From: Bacteroidales bacterium
GTDB taxonomy: Bacteria > Bacteroidota > Bacteroidia > Bacteroidales > Muribaculaceae
Assembly: GCA_014800685.1 (NCBI GenBank)
Contig: JAAVFQ010000030.1
Location: 40,578-104,577, forward strand
Length of the DNA: 64,000 nt
Direction of reading: 5' to 3'
Made by a program: the position numbers and the translations under genes. Of this stretch, positions 17,943 to 27,401 are shown piece by piece (the first letter of the stretch is position 1; every line of letters begins with the position of its first letter). Below the pieces are notes generated by a model, which worked only from the letters and a program-made list of their open reading frames with translations, was not told the origin of the DNA and ran no database searches.

Positions 17943-18719
17943 TTAGAGTCGGTTAGACTCTATTCCGATACCGAAAAGGGCGTAATCGAACAGACACGGA
18001 TCTTCGGGATTAATAGTCCGCAACGTGTCGGTCAGTTCGATGACGCTCTTTTTGTCATTGGCTTTCCTCTCTAAAAGCCCAAGTTCACGCGACACATTTC
18101 CCACATGAACATCAAGAGGAATATAGAGCTTACTCTTAGGAATAGAATTCCATACTCCCATGTCTACTATTCCATCGTCTCTTACGAGCCATCGCAGGGC
18201 CATATTGAATCGTTTCAGAGAGGTAGTGGAGAAATTCAATGGCAGACATCTGGAACATTCCTCTCCCCCGTTTGCCTCCGTAATGACTTTTTGCATCTCC
18301 TCGGCGAGAAACCACGAAGGGAGTGGCTTAGAGGCGCTTTCAATGTTTTTGCTGAAGGCATCAAGAGAGCCATGTTTGAGATATATTTCCCTTAATCCCT
18401 TGAGAAAATGCTTAAGATGTCTGCCGAAAAGAGTGCGGTGAATATTCATATCATCAGGCAACTCCCGGAAAGCTCCTTCAGCCATGAAAGCGTATGGCTG
18501 GCCATCCATGAGCTGTAAAAGTCGCTCTATGTCGCGGCAAATCATCTTACGATTGCCCCACGCCATAATTGCCGACAAAAGAGCGGCTATTTCAATATCT
18601 CTGACATCTGAAAACCGTCTGGGAAACTGGACAGGGTCTTCGCCGATAAATGCCGGTGAATTTATGCGTTCAGCCTCGCTCCACAGAAGGACGGCTGTCT
18701 CTTTATCTATTTTATTCAT
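17943..18719 (-). CDS. TIGR02757 family protein
   Basis: 258-residue cytoplasmic protein of the conserved TIGR02757 family, common in Bacteroidetes and of unknown function. Typical segments are RRFSDVRDIEIAALLSAIMAWGNRKMI, the helix LNFSTTSLKRFNMALRWLVRDDGIVDMGVW, and IPLDVHVGNVSRELGLL, which recalls the HhH-GPD DNA-glycosylase fold; a nucleic-acid role is only a guess. I chose ATG 18719 (MNKIDKETAVLLW) because the longer frame to 18842 runs through the repeat fragment at 18745-18802. The -7 box TATCTTTG ends 4 nt before this ATG, so the transcript may be leaderless. Confidence 0.85.
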   Translation of the reverse strand: MNKIDKETAVLLWSEAERINSPAFIGEDPVQFPRRFSDVRDIEIAALLSAIMAWGNRKMICRDIERLLQLMDGQPYAFMAEGAFRELPDDMNIHRTLFGRHLKHFLKGLREIYLKHGSLDAFSKNIESASKPLPSWFLAEEMQKVITEANGGEECSRCLPLNFSTTSLKRFNMALRWLVRDDGIVDMGVWNSIPKSKLYIPLDVHVGNVSRELGLLERKANDKKSVIELTDTLRTINPEDPCLFDYALFGIGIESNRL

Positions 18720-18723
18720 CGCA

Positions 18724-18731
18724 CAAAGATA
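18724..18731 (-). promoter_or_regulatory. Candidate -7 box of the TIGR02757 gene
   Basis: Reverse-strand TATCTTTG ending 4 nt upstream of the ATG at 18719. No good TTTG lies 19-20 nt further upstream, where the repeat fragment begins, so the promoter is only half supported. Confidence 0.4.
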
Positions 18732-18744
18732 ATAAATTTTACGC

Positions 18745-18802
18745 AAAGAAGTGAGAAAAATTAATGTACACATATATAACGAAGTAAGTGGGGAGATTTT
18801 TC
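18745..18802. repeat. Palindromic element, single-end fragment D
   Basis: Reads AAAGAAGTGAGAAAAATTAA followed by a TGTACA/ATATA/ACGAAGTAA block, matching the right end of copy A in reverse complement (13978 inwards) over about 50 nt. The other end and central hairpin are absent. It sits just upstream of the TIGR02757 gene. Confidence 0.65.
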
Positions 18803-18887
18803 CGGAACAATTCTCTTGAAAACTGGCACCCTGCGTTGACATTTTTTGGGGGATAGGGTCTTAATCGGGTCTTAATATTCCCTGAGG

Positions 18888-18919
18888 TTTGCTCCATAAA
18901 AAAAAAATAGCTAACTTCG
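18888..18919 (+). promoter_or_regulatory. Promoter of the lipoprotein-ruvA(-sprA) operon
   Basis: TTTG (18888-18891), 20-nt spacer, TAACTTCG (18912-18919), one mismatch from the TAnnTTTG box. The leader to the lipoprotein ATG is about 57 nt. Confidence 0.6.
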
Positions 18920-18980
18920 CAGTTCTAAAACATAGAGAGAAGGAGACTCTTCTCCCGGACCGAACTTCTTAAAGATATAA

Positions 18981-19295
18981 ATGAAAAGACTTATATACCT
19001 TATCCCGCTCCTTGCCATGCTGGCTGCCTGCAGCGGCATAGAACGCTCGGAAGAAGCCACCGCTGACGTGACAGCGGCTCAGATAGAAGGACGCGAAGAG
19101 GCCCGAAAATTTCTCAACAGGCCGTGGAAGGATACTCTTGAGCTTCAACGTCAGCTTATGGAGTCACGCGCGAAAAAAAGCGTCTACGAGATGAAAAACC
19201 AGCCCGCTCACGCAGCTGCCTACGACAGTGCTTTTGTCAGCACTCTCCGCACCGTAAGGCCTGAACTGGCTAAAGAACTGGAGGGCTCCAAATGA
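18981..19295 (+). CDS. Small lipoprotein of unknown function
   Basis: 104 residues. The N-terminus is a lipoprotein signal, MKRLIYLIPLLAMLAACSG, with lipobox LAAC giving Cys17 as the acylated residue. The rest is hydrophilic, charged and predicted helical (EEARKFLNRPWKDTLELQRQLMESRAKK), with no recognised domain. Its stop codon overlaps the ruvA start (ATGA at 19292-19295), so it is translationally coupled to ruvA and, further on, sprA. A structural role near the envelope is possible; function unknown. Confidence 0.75.
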   Translation: MKRLIYLIPLLAMLAACSGIERSEEATADVTAAQIEGREEARKFLNRPWKDTLELQRQLMESRAKKSVYEMKNQPAHAAAYDSAFVSTLRTVRPELAKELEGSK

Positions 19296-19873
19296 TAGAT
19301 TATCTCTCAGGCAACATTGCCGAGGCCTCACCGGCTGTGGCAGTGATAGAATGTGCCGGAGTGGGATATGAGGTAAACATCACTCTTCTTGATTTCCCAC
19401 AGCTACAGTCTGCACAGACAGCCCGCCTATATATTCATGAATCCATTCGTGAGGATGCCCACGTGCTCTTCGGCTTTCTAACGAAAAGAGCACGCGAACT
19501 CTTCCGTCTGTTGATAGGAGTCAGCGGAGTAGGGCCTAACACCGCACGCCTTATTCTCTCTGCCATGACTGCCGACCAGGTGGAGAGCAGCATAGCGGGA
19601 GGCAACGATGCTGCCCTCAAAGCAGTAAAGGGCATCGGAGCAAAAACAGCCCAAAGAATAATTGTAGACCTCAAGGATAAAATAAAAGTGGCTGACTCTA
19701 CGTTAATAAGCAGTCAGCCTGTGGTCTCCGAGGCCTACGAAGAGGCGCTTGCCGCTCTCACTACGCTCGGATTTAATCCTGTGCAGTGCCGCAAGGCTCT
19801 CAATAAGATTTTCTCTGAAGGGAAAGCATCCTCGACGGAAGAGGCTGTAAGACTGGCCATTAAGATGCTATAA
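19292..19873 (+). CDS. ruvA: Holliday junction branch migration protein RuvA
   Basis: DNA-binding subunit of the RuvAB helicase that moves Holliday junctions during recombination repair. 193 residues in the usual three domains: N-terminal OB fold (about 1-65), central helix-hairpin-helix pair (LIGVSGVGPNTARLILS and VKGIGAKTAQRIIVDLKDKI), and the C-terminal RuvB-contacting domain (EEALAALTTLGFNPVQCRKAL). The start overlaps the upstream lipoprotein stop. The next gene, sprA, follows after about 40 nt; ruvA-sprA adjacency is known in other Bacteroidetes such as Flavobacterium. Confidence 0.96.
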   Translation: MIDYLSGNIAEASPAVAVIECAGVGYEVNITLLDFPQLQSAQTARLYIHESIREDAHVLFGFLTKRARELFRLLIGVSGVGPNTARLILSAMTADQVESSIAGGNDAALKAVKGIGAKTAQRIIVDLKDKIKVADSTLISSQPVVSEAYEEALAALTTLGFNPVQCRKALNKIFSEGKASSTEEAVRLAIKML

Positions 19874-19913
19874 GGCTATTTCACCTCCTAACCAACTCTT
19901 GCACTGCTGAATA

Positions 19914-22900
19914 GTGATGGTGCTTAAGACAAAGAAACGATTTTCCCCATTAGCCTGCGGAGTGCTTATAGTGGCTCTGCTGGCTACTCTATTGTCTTAT
20001 GCCCAATACTCCAAGACATCGATTACGGCTCCTCCTCCCTCTAGGCCTTACATTGCACCGACCGATACGACAGGAAGACATCTGTCTGCTACAATGCCCT
20101 CACCGGTAAAAAAGACTCTTCCCGAGCAGTATGATGATTACAAGCCCGGCGAGTATCCGGCAGACCTCCGCACTCCCTCAAATATTTCCACTAATGTGGT
20201 CTATGACCCCGAAGCCGGCATGTATGTCATACATACGAAGCTGGGCGAGCGTGACATCGTGACTCCATATATGATGAGCAGCGATGAATATAACGCCGTG
20301 GCCAATCGCTCTGAAATGTGGAATTATTTCCGCCAAAGAAATTCCGAGAATTACGAAAACAAGGAGAAACAGCCCTTTAACATTCTTGACATGAACTTCG
20401 CTCTCGGGCCGCTCGAAAAGATTTTCGGCCCCGGCGGAGTGAGACTCACCACCTCCGGCTCCATTCAGCTATCGCTGGGAATAAAAAGCAATAAGACTGA
20501 CAACCCGGCACTCTCTTTGCGTTCGCGCCGCAAGACCTATTTCGACCTCAACAATAAGATTCAGGCCACTATACAGGCGTCCGTAGGCGACAAGATGAAG
20601 TTTAACATGAGCTACAATACTGACGCTACCTTTGATTTCGACTCAAAGAATCTTAAGCTCGCTTATGAGGGTAAGGAGGATGAAATAATCAAGAATATCG
20701 AGGCCGGAAATGTCAGTATGTCCACCGGGTCGAGCCTAATCCGAGGAGGTACTGCCCTTTTCGGTGTCAAGGCTAAAATGCAATTCGGCAAGCTGACTCT
20801 TACGGGCCTTGTGTCTCAGCAGAATTCGGAATCTAAGACCATCAGCACATCAGGAGGCGTCCAGACCACGAAATATTCTATTAAGGCTGACGACTACGAT
20901 GCGAACAGGCACTTTTTCCTTGCGCAATATTTCTATGACAATTATGATGATTTCGCTTCCAGACTCCCATACGTATCCTCTGGCGTGAATATCACCAGAA
21001 TAGAAGTCTGGGTGACCAATAAAAGTGGGAATTACAACGAGACAAGAAACTTCGTAGGATTTCAAGACCTTGGAGAAAGCAGCAGGCTCGGAAACTCTTA
21101 TTGGCAGCCGGATGCCTCGGTCCCCGTTCCCTCCAACCTTTCCAATAATCTTCTTGACATAGTTAAGACTGATTACCCTGATGCGCGAAATATTAATCAG
21201 GTGACTCAGGCCTTACAGCCCCTCTCTGCCTATGGCATATCGGGAGGCCGTGATTATGAAAAAGTAGAATCAGGACGACTTCTGAAATCCACAGAATATA
21301 CCCTTAACCCCACTCTGGGCTACATATCTCTGAAGTCGGCACTATCAAGCGATGAGGTGCTCGCCGTGGCCTATGAATATACCTATCAGGGAAGGGTATA
21401 TCAGGTGGGCGAGTTTTCCGGCGACATAACTAACACGTCTCAGTCTCTCTATCTCAAAATGCTTCGCGGAACGACCATTTCGCCTCAGCTGCCGATGTGG
21501 AAACTGATGATGAAGAATGTCTATTCTCTTGGCGCTTATCAGCTTTCAAGCAATAAGTTCAAGATGAATATCAAGTATCTGAGCGACACTACCGGTACGG
21601 AAATCGTATATCTTCCCGTAGGCCCTATCGCCAACAAGCCTTTGCTTCAGGTTATGAATCTTGACCGCATTGACTCCAATCAGGAGTCAAATCCGGACGG
21701 ATTTTTCGACTATATCGAGGGCTACACTGTGCTTTCTCAGCAAGGCAAGATCATTTTCCCCGTAGCCGAGCCTTTTGGTCGCAACTTGGAAAAGAAGATT
21801 GGGGATGCCCGACTTGCGGAGCCTTACGTCTATAAAGAACTTTATGACTCTACACTCGTAGTGGCCCGCCAGTTTGCCGACAAAAATAAGTTCTCTATTG
21901 AGGGAGAATATCAAGCTTCAAACGGCGCTACAATCCGCCTTAACGCCATGAACGTACCCAGAGGTTCCGTCGTGGTAATGGCCGGTGGCACCGTGCTCAC
22001 GGAGAATAGTGATTACACCGTGGACTATGCGATGGGTATCGTGACAATCACCAATCAGTCGATTATAGACTCCGGAACAAACGTCAGCGTTCGCCTTGAA
22101 AATCAGTCCATGTTCTCCATGCAGAGAAAGACTCTTGTAGGACTGGATGCTCAGTATAAGTTCAATAAGAACTTCACGCTGGGAGGTACCCTTATGCACT
22201 TTTCCGAAAAAGCTCTTACCGAAAAAGTAAATATCGGAGACGAGATTATCAATAACACAATGTGGGGACTCAACCTTAACTATTCCACACAGTTCAACTG
22301 GCTGACAAATCTTCTGAATCATATCCCCACCATTAATGCCTCGGCTCCTTCATCACTCACTATCAACGCAGAGTTTGCACAGCTTGTGCCCCACAAGCAG
22401 CAATCGGGCACCAACAAGGGTTCAAGCTATATAGATGACTTCGAGTCCACTCAGACGGGTATTGATATGCGCTCGCCCTATTCTTGGTTTCTTGCCTCTA
22501 CACCCTGGGATGGTGGTAGCAATCCTCTTTTCCCGGAAGCCTCTCTCTCCAACAATGTAGACTACGGAAAGAACCGTGCCCTTTTGTCATGGTACTACAT
22601 AGACAGGATTTTTACTCAACGAAATTCCTCTATGCTCCCCGGATATCTCAAAAATGACCTTCATCAACTCTCTAATCCTTACGTGCGCGAGGTGAGGGTC
22701 AGCGAAATTTTCCCTTACAGAGAACTGGTCTATGGCGAGTCAAACACCATTCAGACGCTGAATCTCTCTTTCTACCCCTCCGAGAGAGGTCCCTATAACC
22801 TTGATGCCGAAAATATTGATTCCGATGGAAATCTCCTTAATCCGGAAAAGCGCTGGGGTGGCATAATGCGAAAGATAGACAATACTAACTTCGAGACATC

Positions 22901-25900
22901 CAATGTGGAGTATCTGCAATTCTGGATGATGGACCCTTTCCTTGACCCGGAAAATCCCAACACCGAAGGGGGTGACCTCTACTTCAATTTCGGCGAAATC
23001 TCCGAAGATATTCTGAAGGATGGTATGAAGAACTATGAGAACGGAAATCCCATTGACGGCAATAATCAGTTTATGGCTGAAACTGCTTGGGGCCGCGTCT
23101 CCACCCAAAACTCCCTCACCTATGCCTTCGAAAGCGGGGATGACTCACGTCCTCGTCAGGATATCGGTCTCGACGGCTTGAGCAACGATGAGGAGTTCAA
23201 CTTCTCATCATACTCCGATTATCTTGACCGACTTCGCGCAAAATTACCCGCCAATACCATTTCTGCAATGCAGGAGAATCCATTCTCTCCAATGAATGAC
23301 CCTGCCGGCGATAATTACCATTTCTACCGGTCTGCCTATTACGATAATACCCAGACCGGCATCCTTGACCGTTACAAAAGATATAATGGCGTGGAAGGGA
23401 ACTCTCTCTCTCCCGACCAAAGCGATAATCCGCAGTACCAGTCTGCCAGAAGCGTGCCAGACGTTGAGGACATCAATCAGGACAACACGCTTAACGAATA
23501 TGAGCGTTATTATGAATATAAGGTCTCCATACGTCCGGAAGATCTTGAAGTCGGAAAGAATTATATCACTGACAAACAGGTGAGCCGCGTGCCTACTCGT
23601 GAGGGCTCGCAAGACGTGATATGGTATCAATTCAAGATACCCCTGAACTCACCTGACAAAGTAGTGGGAGGAATAAGCGATTTCTCCACCATTCGTTTTG
23701 CCCGAATGTTTATGACAGGGTTTAAGGCGGTCACCCATCTTCGTTTCGCTACACTGGAACTCGTCAGAGGCGAATGGCGCGACTATAACTTTAATCTTAA
23801 CAACAGAGATGACTCTCCGGCCGAGGGCCAACTCGATATGAGCATTGTCAATATCGAGGAGAACTCCGCCCGCACTCCGGTCAATTATGTGCTCCCCCCC
23901 GGAGTGACGCGTATTCAAGACCCCGGACAGAGTCAGGCTACGCAGCTCAACGAGCAGTCACTGGCCATGAAAGTCACCGGACTGAGAGCCGGAGACGCGC
24001 GTGGTATATATAAGAATACGCAACTTGACCTCCGTATTTACAAGAGAATGCAGATGTGGGTGCACGCAGAGGCTCTTACCGATAATACTACCAATCTTCG
24101 TAACGGAGACCTCTCTATCTTTGTCAGATTGGGATCAGACGTCAAGAGCAACTACTACGAATATGAGATACCCCTTGACCTGACCCCACCCGGCTCTTAC
24201 AATAACCGCTCGACGGCTGAGCGCCAGCAGGTTTGGCCTATATCCAACTATCTGAACGTGCCCTTCGATGCGTTCACTGACATTAAGACCCAACGCAATC
24301 ATCAGCGCAGTCTCAACACTCCCGGAGTAGGCTATACTGAACTCTTCTCTGCGCGTGATCCCGGCAATGAACATAATACTGTCTCCGTGCTCGGAAATCC
24401 GTCGCTCTCTGACGTGCGCGTAATGCTCATCGGTATTCGAAATCGTTCCAACTCCACTAAGGATGGAACCATTTGGGTCAACGAATTGAAAGTGACAGAC
24501 TTCAATGAAGATGGAGGATGGGCAGCTAATGGTACGGTAAACCTTGCTATCTCCGACATTGCGACCGTGAATTTCTCAGGCCATATAGAGACCGAAGGCT
24601 TCGGCAGCGTAGACCAGGGACTTTCCTCCCGCAGAATGGACAAGTATGAGCAGTATAACATTGCTGTGCAGGGCGACGTCGGCAAACTCATCCCTGAGAA
24701 GGCGAAACTCTCAGCTCCCGTATATTATTCCCGTTCTAATGAAAAGACCACTCCTAAGTATAATCCTCTTGATCAGGATATATTGCTTAAGGAGGCGCTT
24801 GACGCAGCCTCTACAAAGGCTGAGAAAGACTCCATCAAGGGGTATGCCGTGACCCAGAAGATAGTGGAAAGTTTCTCATTGAGCAACTTCCGCTTCAACG
24901 TGCAGAGCAAGACTCCCATGCCCTGGGATCCTGCCAACTTCACGCTCTCATTCTCATATAACAAGCAGAAGAACGTAGACCCCAACACCCTCTACGAAAA
25001 CACCAACGATTACAGAGGATCTTTCCAATATTCTTACTCGCCATACGTGAAGCCCCTTAAACCTTTTGGATGGATTAAGAGTAAGAGTCGCCATCTTAAG
25101 TTCCTTAAGGAATGGGACATCAACTGGCTCTTCAGTTCGCTGACGTTCATGACCAATATCTCCAGATATTACTATGAGCAGCAGACGCGCTCTGAAGTTG
25201 ACCAGTATTTCCAACTCCCCGTGCAGGTAAGCAAAAATTTCTTATGGACACGACAACTGAATCTTACGTGGAACCTCACACAGCAGCTTAACTTCACATT
25301 TGCCTCCAACACGCAGGCAAGGATAGAAGAGACTATAGGAGCTGTCAATAAACGACTGTTCCCGGATGAGTATCGTGACTGGAAAGACACCGTTCTCAGC
25401 TCTATACGGGGCCTCGGCACTCCCTGGAATTATAATCAGACCTTCACAGCCTCTTATCGGGCACCTTTCTCCAAGATGCCGGTACTTGACTATCTTACTG
25501 CCTCCGCATCCTATAACTCTACATATCGCTGGGACAAAGGAGCCTCGGTAGATGACCTCTATCTGGGCAATACCATTTCCAACCAGACTACCATCAATGC
25601 CGATGCCCGAATTAATTTCGAGACTCTCTTTAATAAATGGAAATATCTCCAGGACATCAACAAGCGTTTCTCCGTATCCTCTTCCACCAGGAAGAACAAT
25701 GGCAAGAATGCTACAAGAAAGAACGTTCAGCCTAAGAAGAGCACTATTAAGAAGTTTGAACGCTCTTATACGCTCTCTATGGATACCACTACGCTCGTCA
25801 CGCATAATCTGAAGACAAAGAAAATAAAGTTCAGCGCTGTGGTCAACGGAGCGCCTGCCAGACTTGATTATAAGATAATTGATGAAAACAACATTGAAAT

Positions 25901-27401
25901 TCTCTCCAAAGGAAAATCTAATGTAAAGATTACCGTACGCGAGGATAAGAAAGAGCCCAAGAACACTGTCTTCAAAGACATGACGGCTCATGCCCTGCGC
26001 TTCCTTATGATGCCGCGGAGTGCCTCTTTCCGTTGGAGAAAATCTCACTCCATGACTATCCCTCTCTTCGCTCCGAATGTCGGAGACATCTTCGGTCAGT
26101 CCACAAAGTACGGGCCTATGTCTCCCGGCCTTGACTTCGCATTCGGCGTGTACGACAAGTCTTACCTTGACAAGGCAATGGATAGAGGATGGCTGCTCAC
26201 CCAGAGCGATCAGACCTCCCCGGCTATTTGGAACAATACCCAGGAATTTAACTTTGAACTCACTCTTGAGCCTATCAGAGGTCTGAAGATTCTTCTTACC
26301 TCAAATCTCACTGACAACCGCACGCAGCAGGTTCAGTTCATGTATGCAGGGCAGCCCACGTCCCGCTCGGGTTCTTATACTCGTACCTTCTGGGCATTCC
26401 GCACAGCACTGAAAGGCTCGTCGGCCAATAATGGCTATGACTCAGAGGCATTCAACAAATTCCTTGCTTACATACCCACAGTAGCTTCTCGCGTAGAGGC
26501 TCAATATCATGGATTGCGTTATCCTACAGGGGGATTCCTTGAAGACAATCCCATCGGTGGAACCGTATATAATCCCGAGGTAGGCTCAGTATCTCAGACA
26601 AGTTCCGACGTGCTCATCCCGGCCTTCCTTGCAGCCTATTCCGGCTCCGACGTCAATAGTATCTCCCTTCTTCACTTCCCCGGGCTCTCTTCCATGCGGC
26701 CCAACTGGAGAATCACGTATGACGGATTCTTATATATGGGCAATCTTAGAAACGTTCTCAAGGCATTCACTATCTCACATGCCTATCAGTGCACATACTC
26801 AGTAGGCTCCTACTCCAGCTTCCTTAACTGGGTAGGCGTGCAAGGCGACCTTGGATTCTCTCAGGATGAACTGACCCGCGAACCTGTGCCCAGCACTCCA
26901 TACAATATCTCATCTGTGGCCATTACTGAGAAATTTGCTCCGCTTGTAGGGCTGAATGTCACGTTCAATAACGACCTTTCCGTCAACACCGAATATAGAG
27001 ATTCGAGGACGCTTAACCTCAATCCCTCAGCGGGTCAGGTGGTGGAGACTACAAGCAAGCAGTTTACCTTCGGAGCCGGATATAAGATAGCAGATTTCAA
27101 TAAGATTCTAAAAATAGGGACTAAGCAGGGGGGTGTCAATAATGACCTCTCACTCAAGCTTGACCTCTCGCTCTCCAACAATCAGAGCCTCATCCGACGA
27201 ATAGAGACAGCGTTCACTCAGGCCACCTCCGGCACCAGAACGTTCTCTATCAACTTTATGGCCAGCTACACGATGAGCCGTCGTATCACTCTGTCGGCAT
27301 TCTTTGACCATCAGGTCAATACCCCCCTCGTATCTAACACATCCTATCCCACATCCAATTCAAATTATGGAGTCTCAGTCAACGTCTCGCTTGCCAGGTA
27401 A
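19914..27401 (+). CDS. sprA: T9SS outer-membrane translocon / gliding motility protein SprA (Sov)
   Basis: Giant outer-membrane protein (about 2,495 residues) that forms the channel of the type IX secretion system; in Flavobacterium SprA is also needed for gliding, and in Porphyromonas the homologue is Sov. The beginning holds a signal peptide (ACGVLIVALLATLLSYAQ), and two long SprA regions with the family's typical sequences follow (LTTSGSIQLSLGIKSNKTDN, SSYIDDFESTQTGIDMRSPY, GTIWVNELKVTDF). Translation may begin at GTG 19914 or ATG 19917, which differ by one residue. Downstream of ruvA by 40 nt and overlapping the next gene by 35 nt. It is the likely export route for the T9SS-tailed proteins at 4811-7003 and 63669-64000. 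Motility is not implied. Confidence 0.96.
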   Translation: MMVLKTKKRFSPLACGVLIVALLATLLSYAQYSKTSITAPPPSRPYIAPTDTTGRHLSATMPSPVKKTLPEQYDDYKPGEYPADLRTPSNISTNVVYDPEAGMYVIHTKLGERDIVTPYMMSSDEYNAVANRSEMWNYFRQRNSENYENKEKQPFNILDMNFALGPLEKIFGPGGVRLTTSGSIQLSLGIKSNKTDNPALSLRSRRKTYFDLNNKIQATIQASVGDKMKFNMSYNTDATFDFDSKNLKLAYEGKEDEIIKNIEAGNVSMSTGSSLIRGGTALFGVKAKMQFGKLTLTGLVSQQNSESKTISTSGGVQTTKYSIKADDYDANRHFFLAQYFYDNYDDFASRLPYVSSGVNITRIEVWVTNKSGNYNETRNFVGFQDLGESSRLGNSYWQPDASVPVPSNLSNNLLDIVKTDYPDARNINQVTQALQPLSAYGISGGRDYEKVESGRLLKSTEYTLNPTLGYISLKSALSSDEVLAVAYEYTYQGRVYQVGEFSGDITNTSQSLYLKMLRGTTISPQLPMWKLMMKNVYSLGAYQLSSNKFKMNIKYLSDTTGTEIVYLPVGPIANKPLLQVMNLDRIDSNQESNPDGFFDYIEGYTVLSQQGKIIFPVAEPFGRNLEKKIGDARLAEPYVYKELYDSTLVVARQFADKNKFSIEGEYQASNGATIRLNAMNVPRGSVVVMAGGTVLTENSDYTVDYAMGIVTITNQSIIDSGTNVSVRLENQSMFSMQRKTLVGLDAQYKFNKNFTLGGTLMHFSEKALTEKVNIGDEIINNTMWGLNLNYSTQFNWLTNLLNHIPTINASAPSSLTINAEFAQLVPHKQQSGTNKGSSYIDDFESTQTGIDMRSPYSWFLASTPWDGGSNPLFPEASLSNNVDYGKNRALLSWYYIDRIFTQRNSSMLPGYLKNDLHQLSNPYVREVRVSEIFPYRELVYGESNTIQTLNLSFYPSERGPYNLDAENIDSDGNLLNPEKRWGGIMRKIDNTNFETSNVEYLQFWMMDPFLDPENPNTEGGDLYFNFGEISEDILKDGMKNYENGNPIDGNNQFMAETAWGRVSTQNSLTYAFESGDDSRPRQDIGLDGLSNDEEFNFSSYSDYLDRLRAKLPANTISAMQENPFSPMNDPAGDNYHFYRSAYYDNTQTGILDRYKRYNGVEGNSLSPDQSDNPQYQSARSVPDVEDINQDNTLNEYERYYEYKVSIRPEDLEVGKNYITDKQVSRVPTREGSQDVIWYQFKIPLNSPDKVVGGISDFSTIRFARMFMTGFKAVTHLRFATLELVRGEWRDYNFNLNNRDDSPAEGQLDMSIVNIEENSARTPVNYVLPPGVTRIQDPGQSQATQLNEQSLAMKVTGLRAGDARGIYKNTQLDLRIYKRMQMWVHAEALTDNTTNLRNGDLSIFVRLGSDVKSNYYEYEIPLDLTPPGSYNNRSTAERQQVWPISNYLNVPFDAFTDIKTQRNHQRSLNTPGVGYTELFSARDPGNEHNTVSVLGNPSLSDVRVMLIGIRNRSNSTKDGTIWVNELKVTDFNEDGGWAANGTVNLAISDIATVNFSGHIETEGFGSVDQGLSSRRMDKYEQYNIAVQGDVGKLIPEKAKLSAPVYYSRSNEKTTPKYNPLDQDILLKEALDAASTKAEKDSIKGYAVTQKIVESFSLSNFRFNVQSKTPMPWDPANFTLSFSYNKQKNVDPNTLYENTNDYRGSFQYSYSPYVKPLKPFGWIKSKSRHLKFLKEWDINWLFSSLTFMTNISRYYYEQQTRSEVDQYFQLPVQVSKNFLWTRQLNLTWNLTQQLNFTFASNTQARIEETIGAVNKRLFPDEYRDWKDTVLSSIRGLGTPWNYNQTFTASYRAPFSKMPVLDYLTASASYNSTYRWDKGASVDDLYLGNTISNQTTINADARINFETLFNKWKYLQDINKRFSVSSSTRKNNGKNATRKNVQPKKSTIKKFERSYTLSMDTTTLVTHNLKTKKIKFSAVVNGAPARLDYKIIDENNIEILSKGKSNVKITVREDKKEPKNTVFKDMTAHALRFLMMPRSASFRWRKSHSMTIPLFAPNVGDIFGQSTKYGPMSPGLDFAFGVYDKSYLDKAMDRGWLLTQSDQTSPAIWNNTQEFNFELTLEPIRGLKILLTSNLTDNRTQQVQFMYAGQPTSRSGSYTRTFWAFRTALKGSSANNGYDSEAFNKFLAYIPTVASRVEAQYHGLRYPTGGFLEDNPIGGTVYNPEVGSVSQTSSDVLIPAFLAAYSGSDVNSISLLHFPGLSSMRPNWRITYDGFLYMGNLRNVLKAFTISHAYQCTYSVGSYSSFLNWVGVQGDLGFSQDELTREPVPSTPYNISSVAITEKFAPLVGLNVTFNNDLSVNTEYRDSRTLNLNPSAGQVVETTSKQFTFGAGYKIADFNKILKIGTKQGGVNNDLSLKLDLSLSNNQSLIRRIETAFTQATSGTRTFSINFMASYTMSRRITLSAFFDHQVNTPLVSNTSYPTSNSNYGVSVNVSLAR

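Noticed and set aside
18720..18842. N-terminal extension of the TIGR02757 protein
   Set aside because: The extra 41 codons pass through a repeat fragment and the promoter box; conserved sequence begins at Met 18719.
25242..26048. 268-codon reverse-strand frame inside sprA
   Set aside because: No recognisable domain, no promoter, and it lies wholly antisense to the well-conserved sprA.
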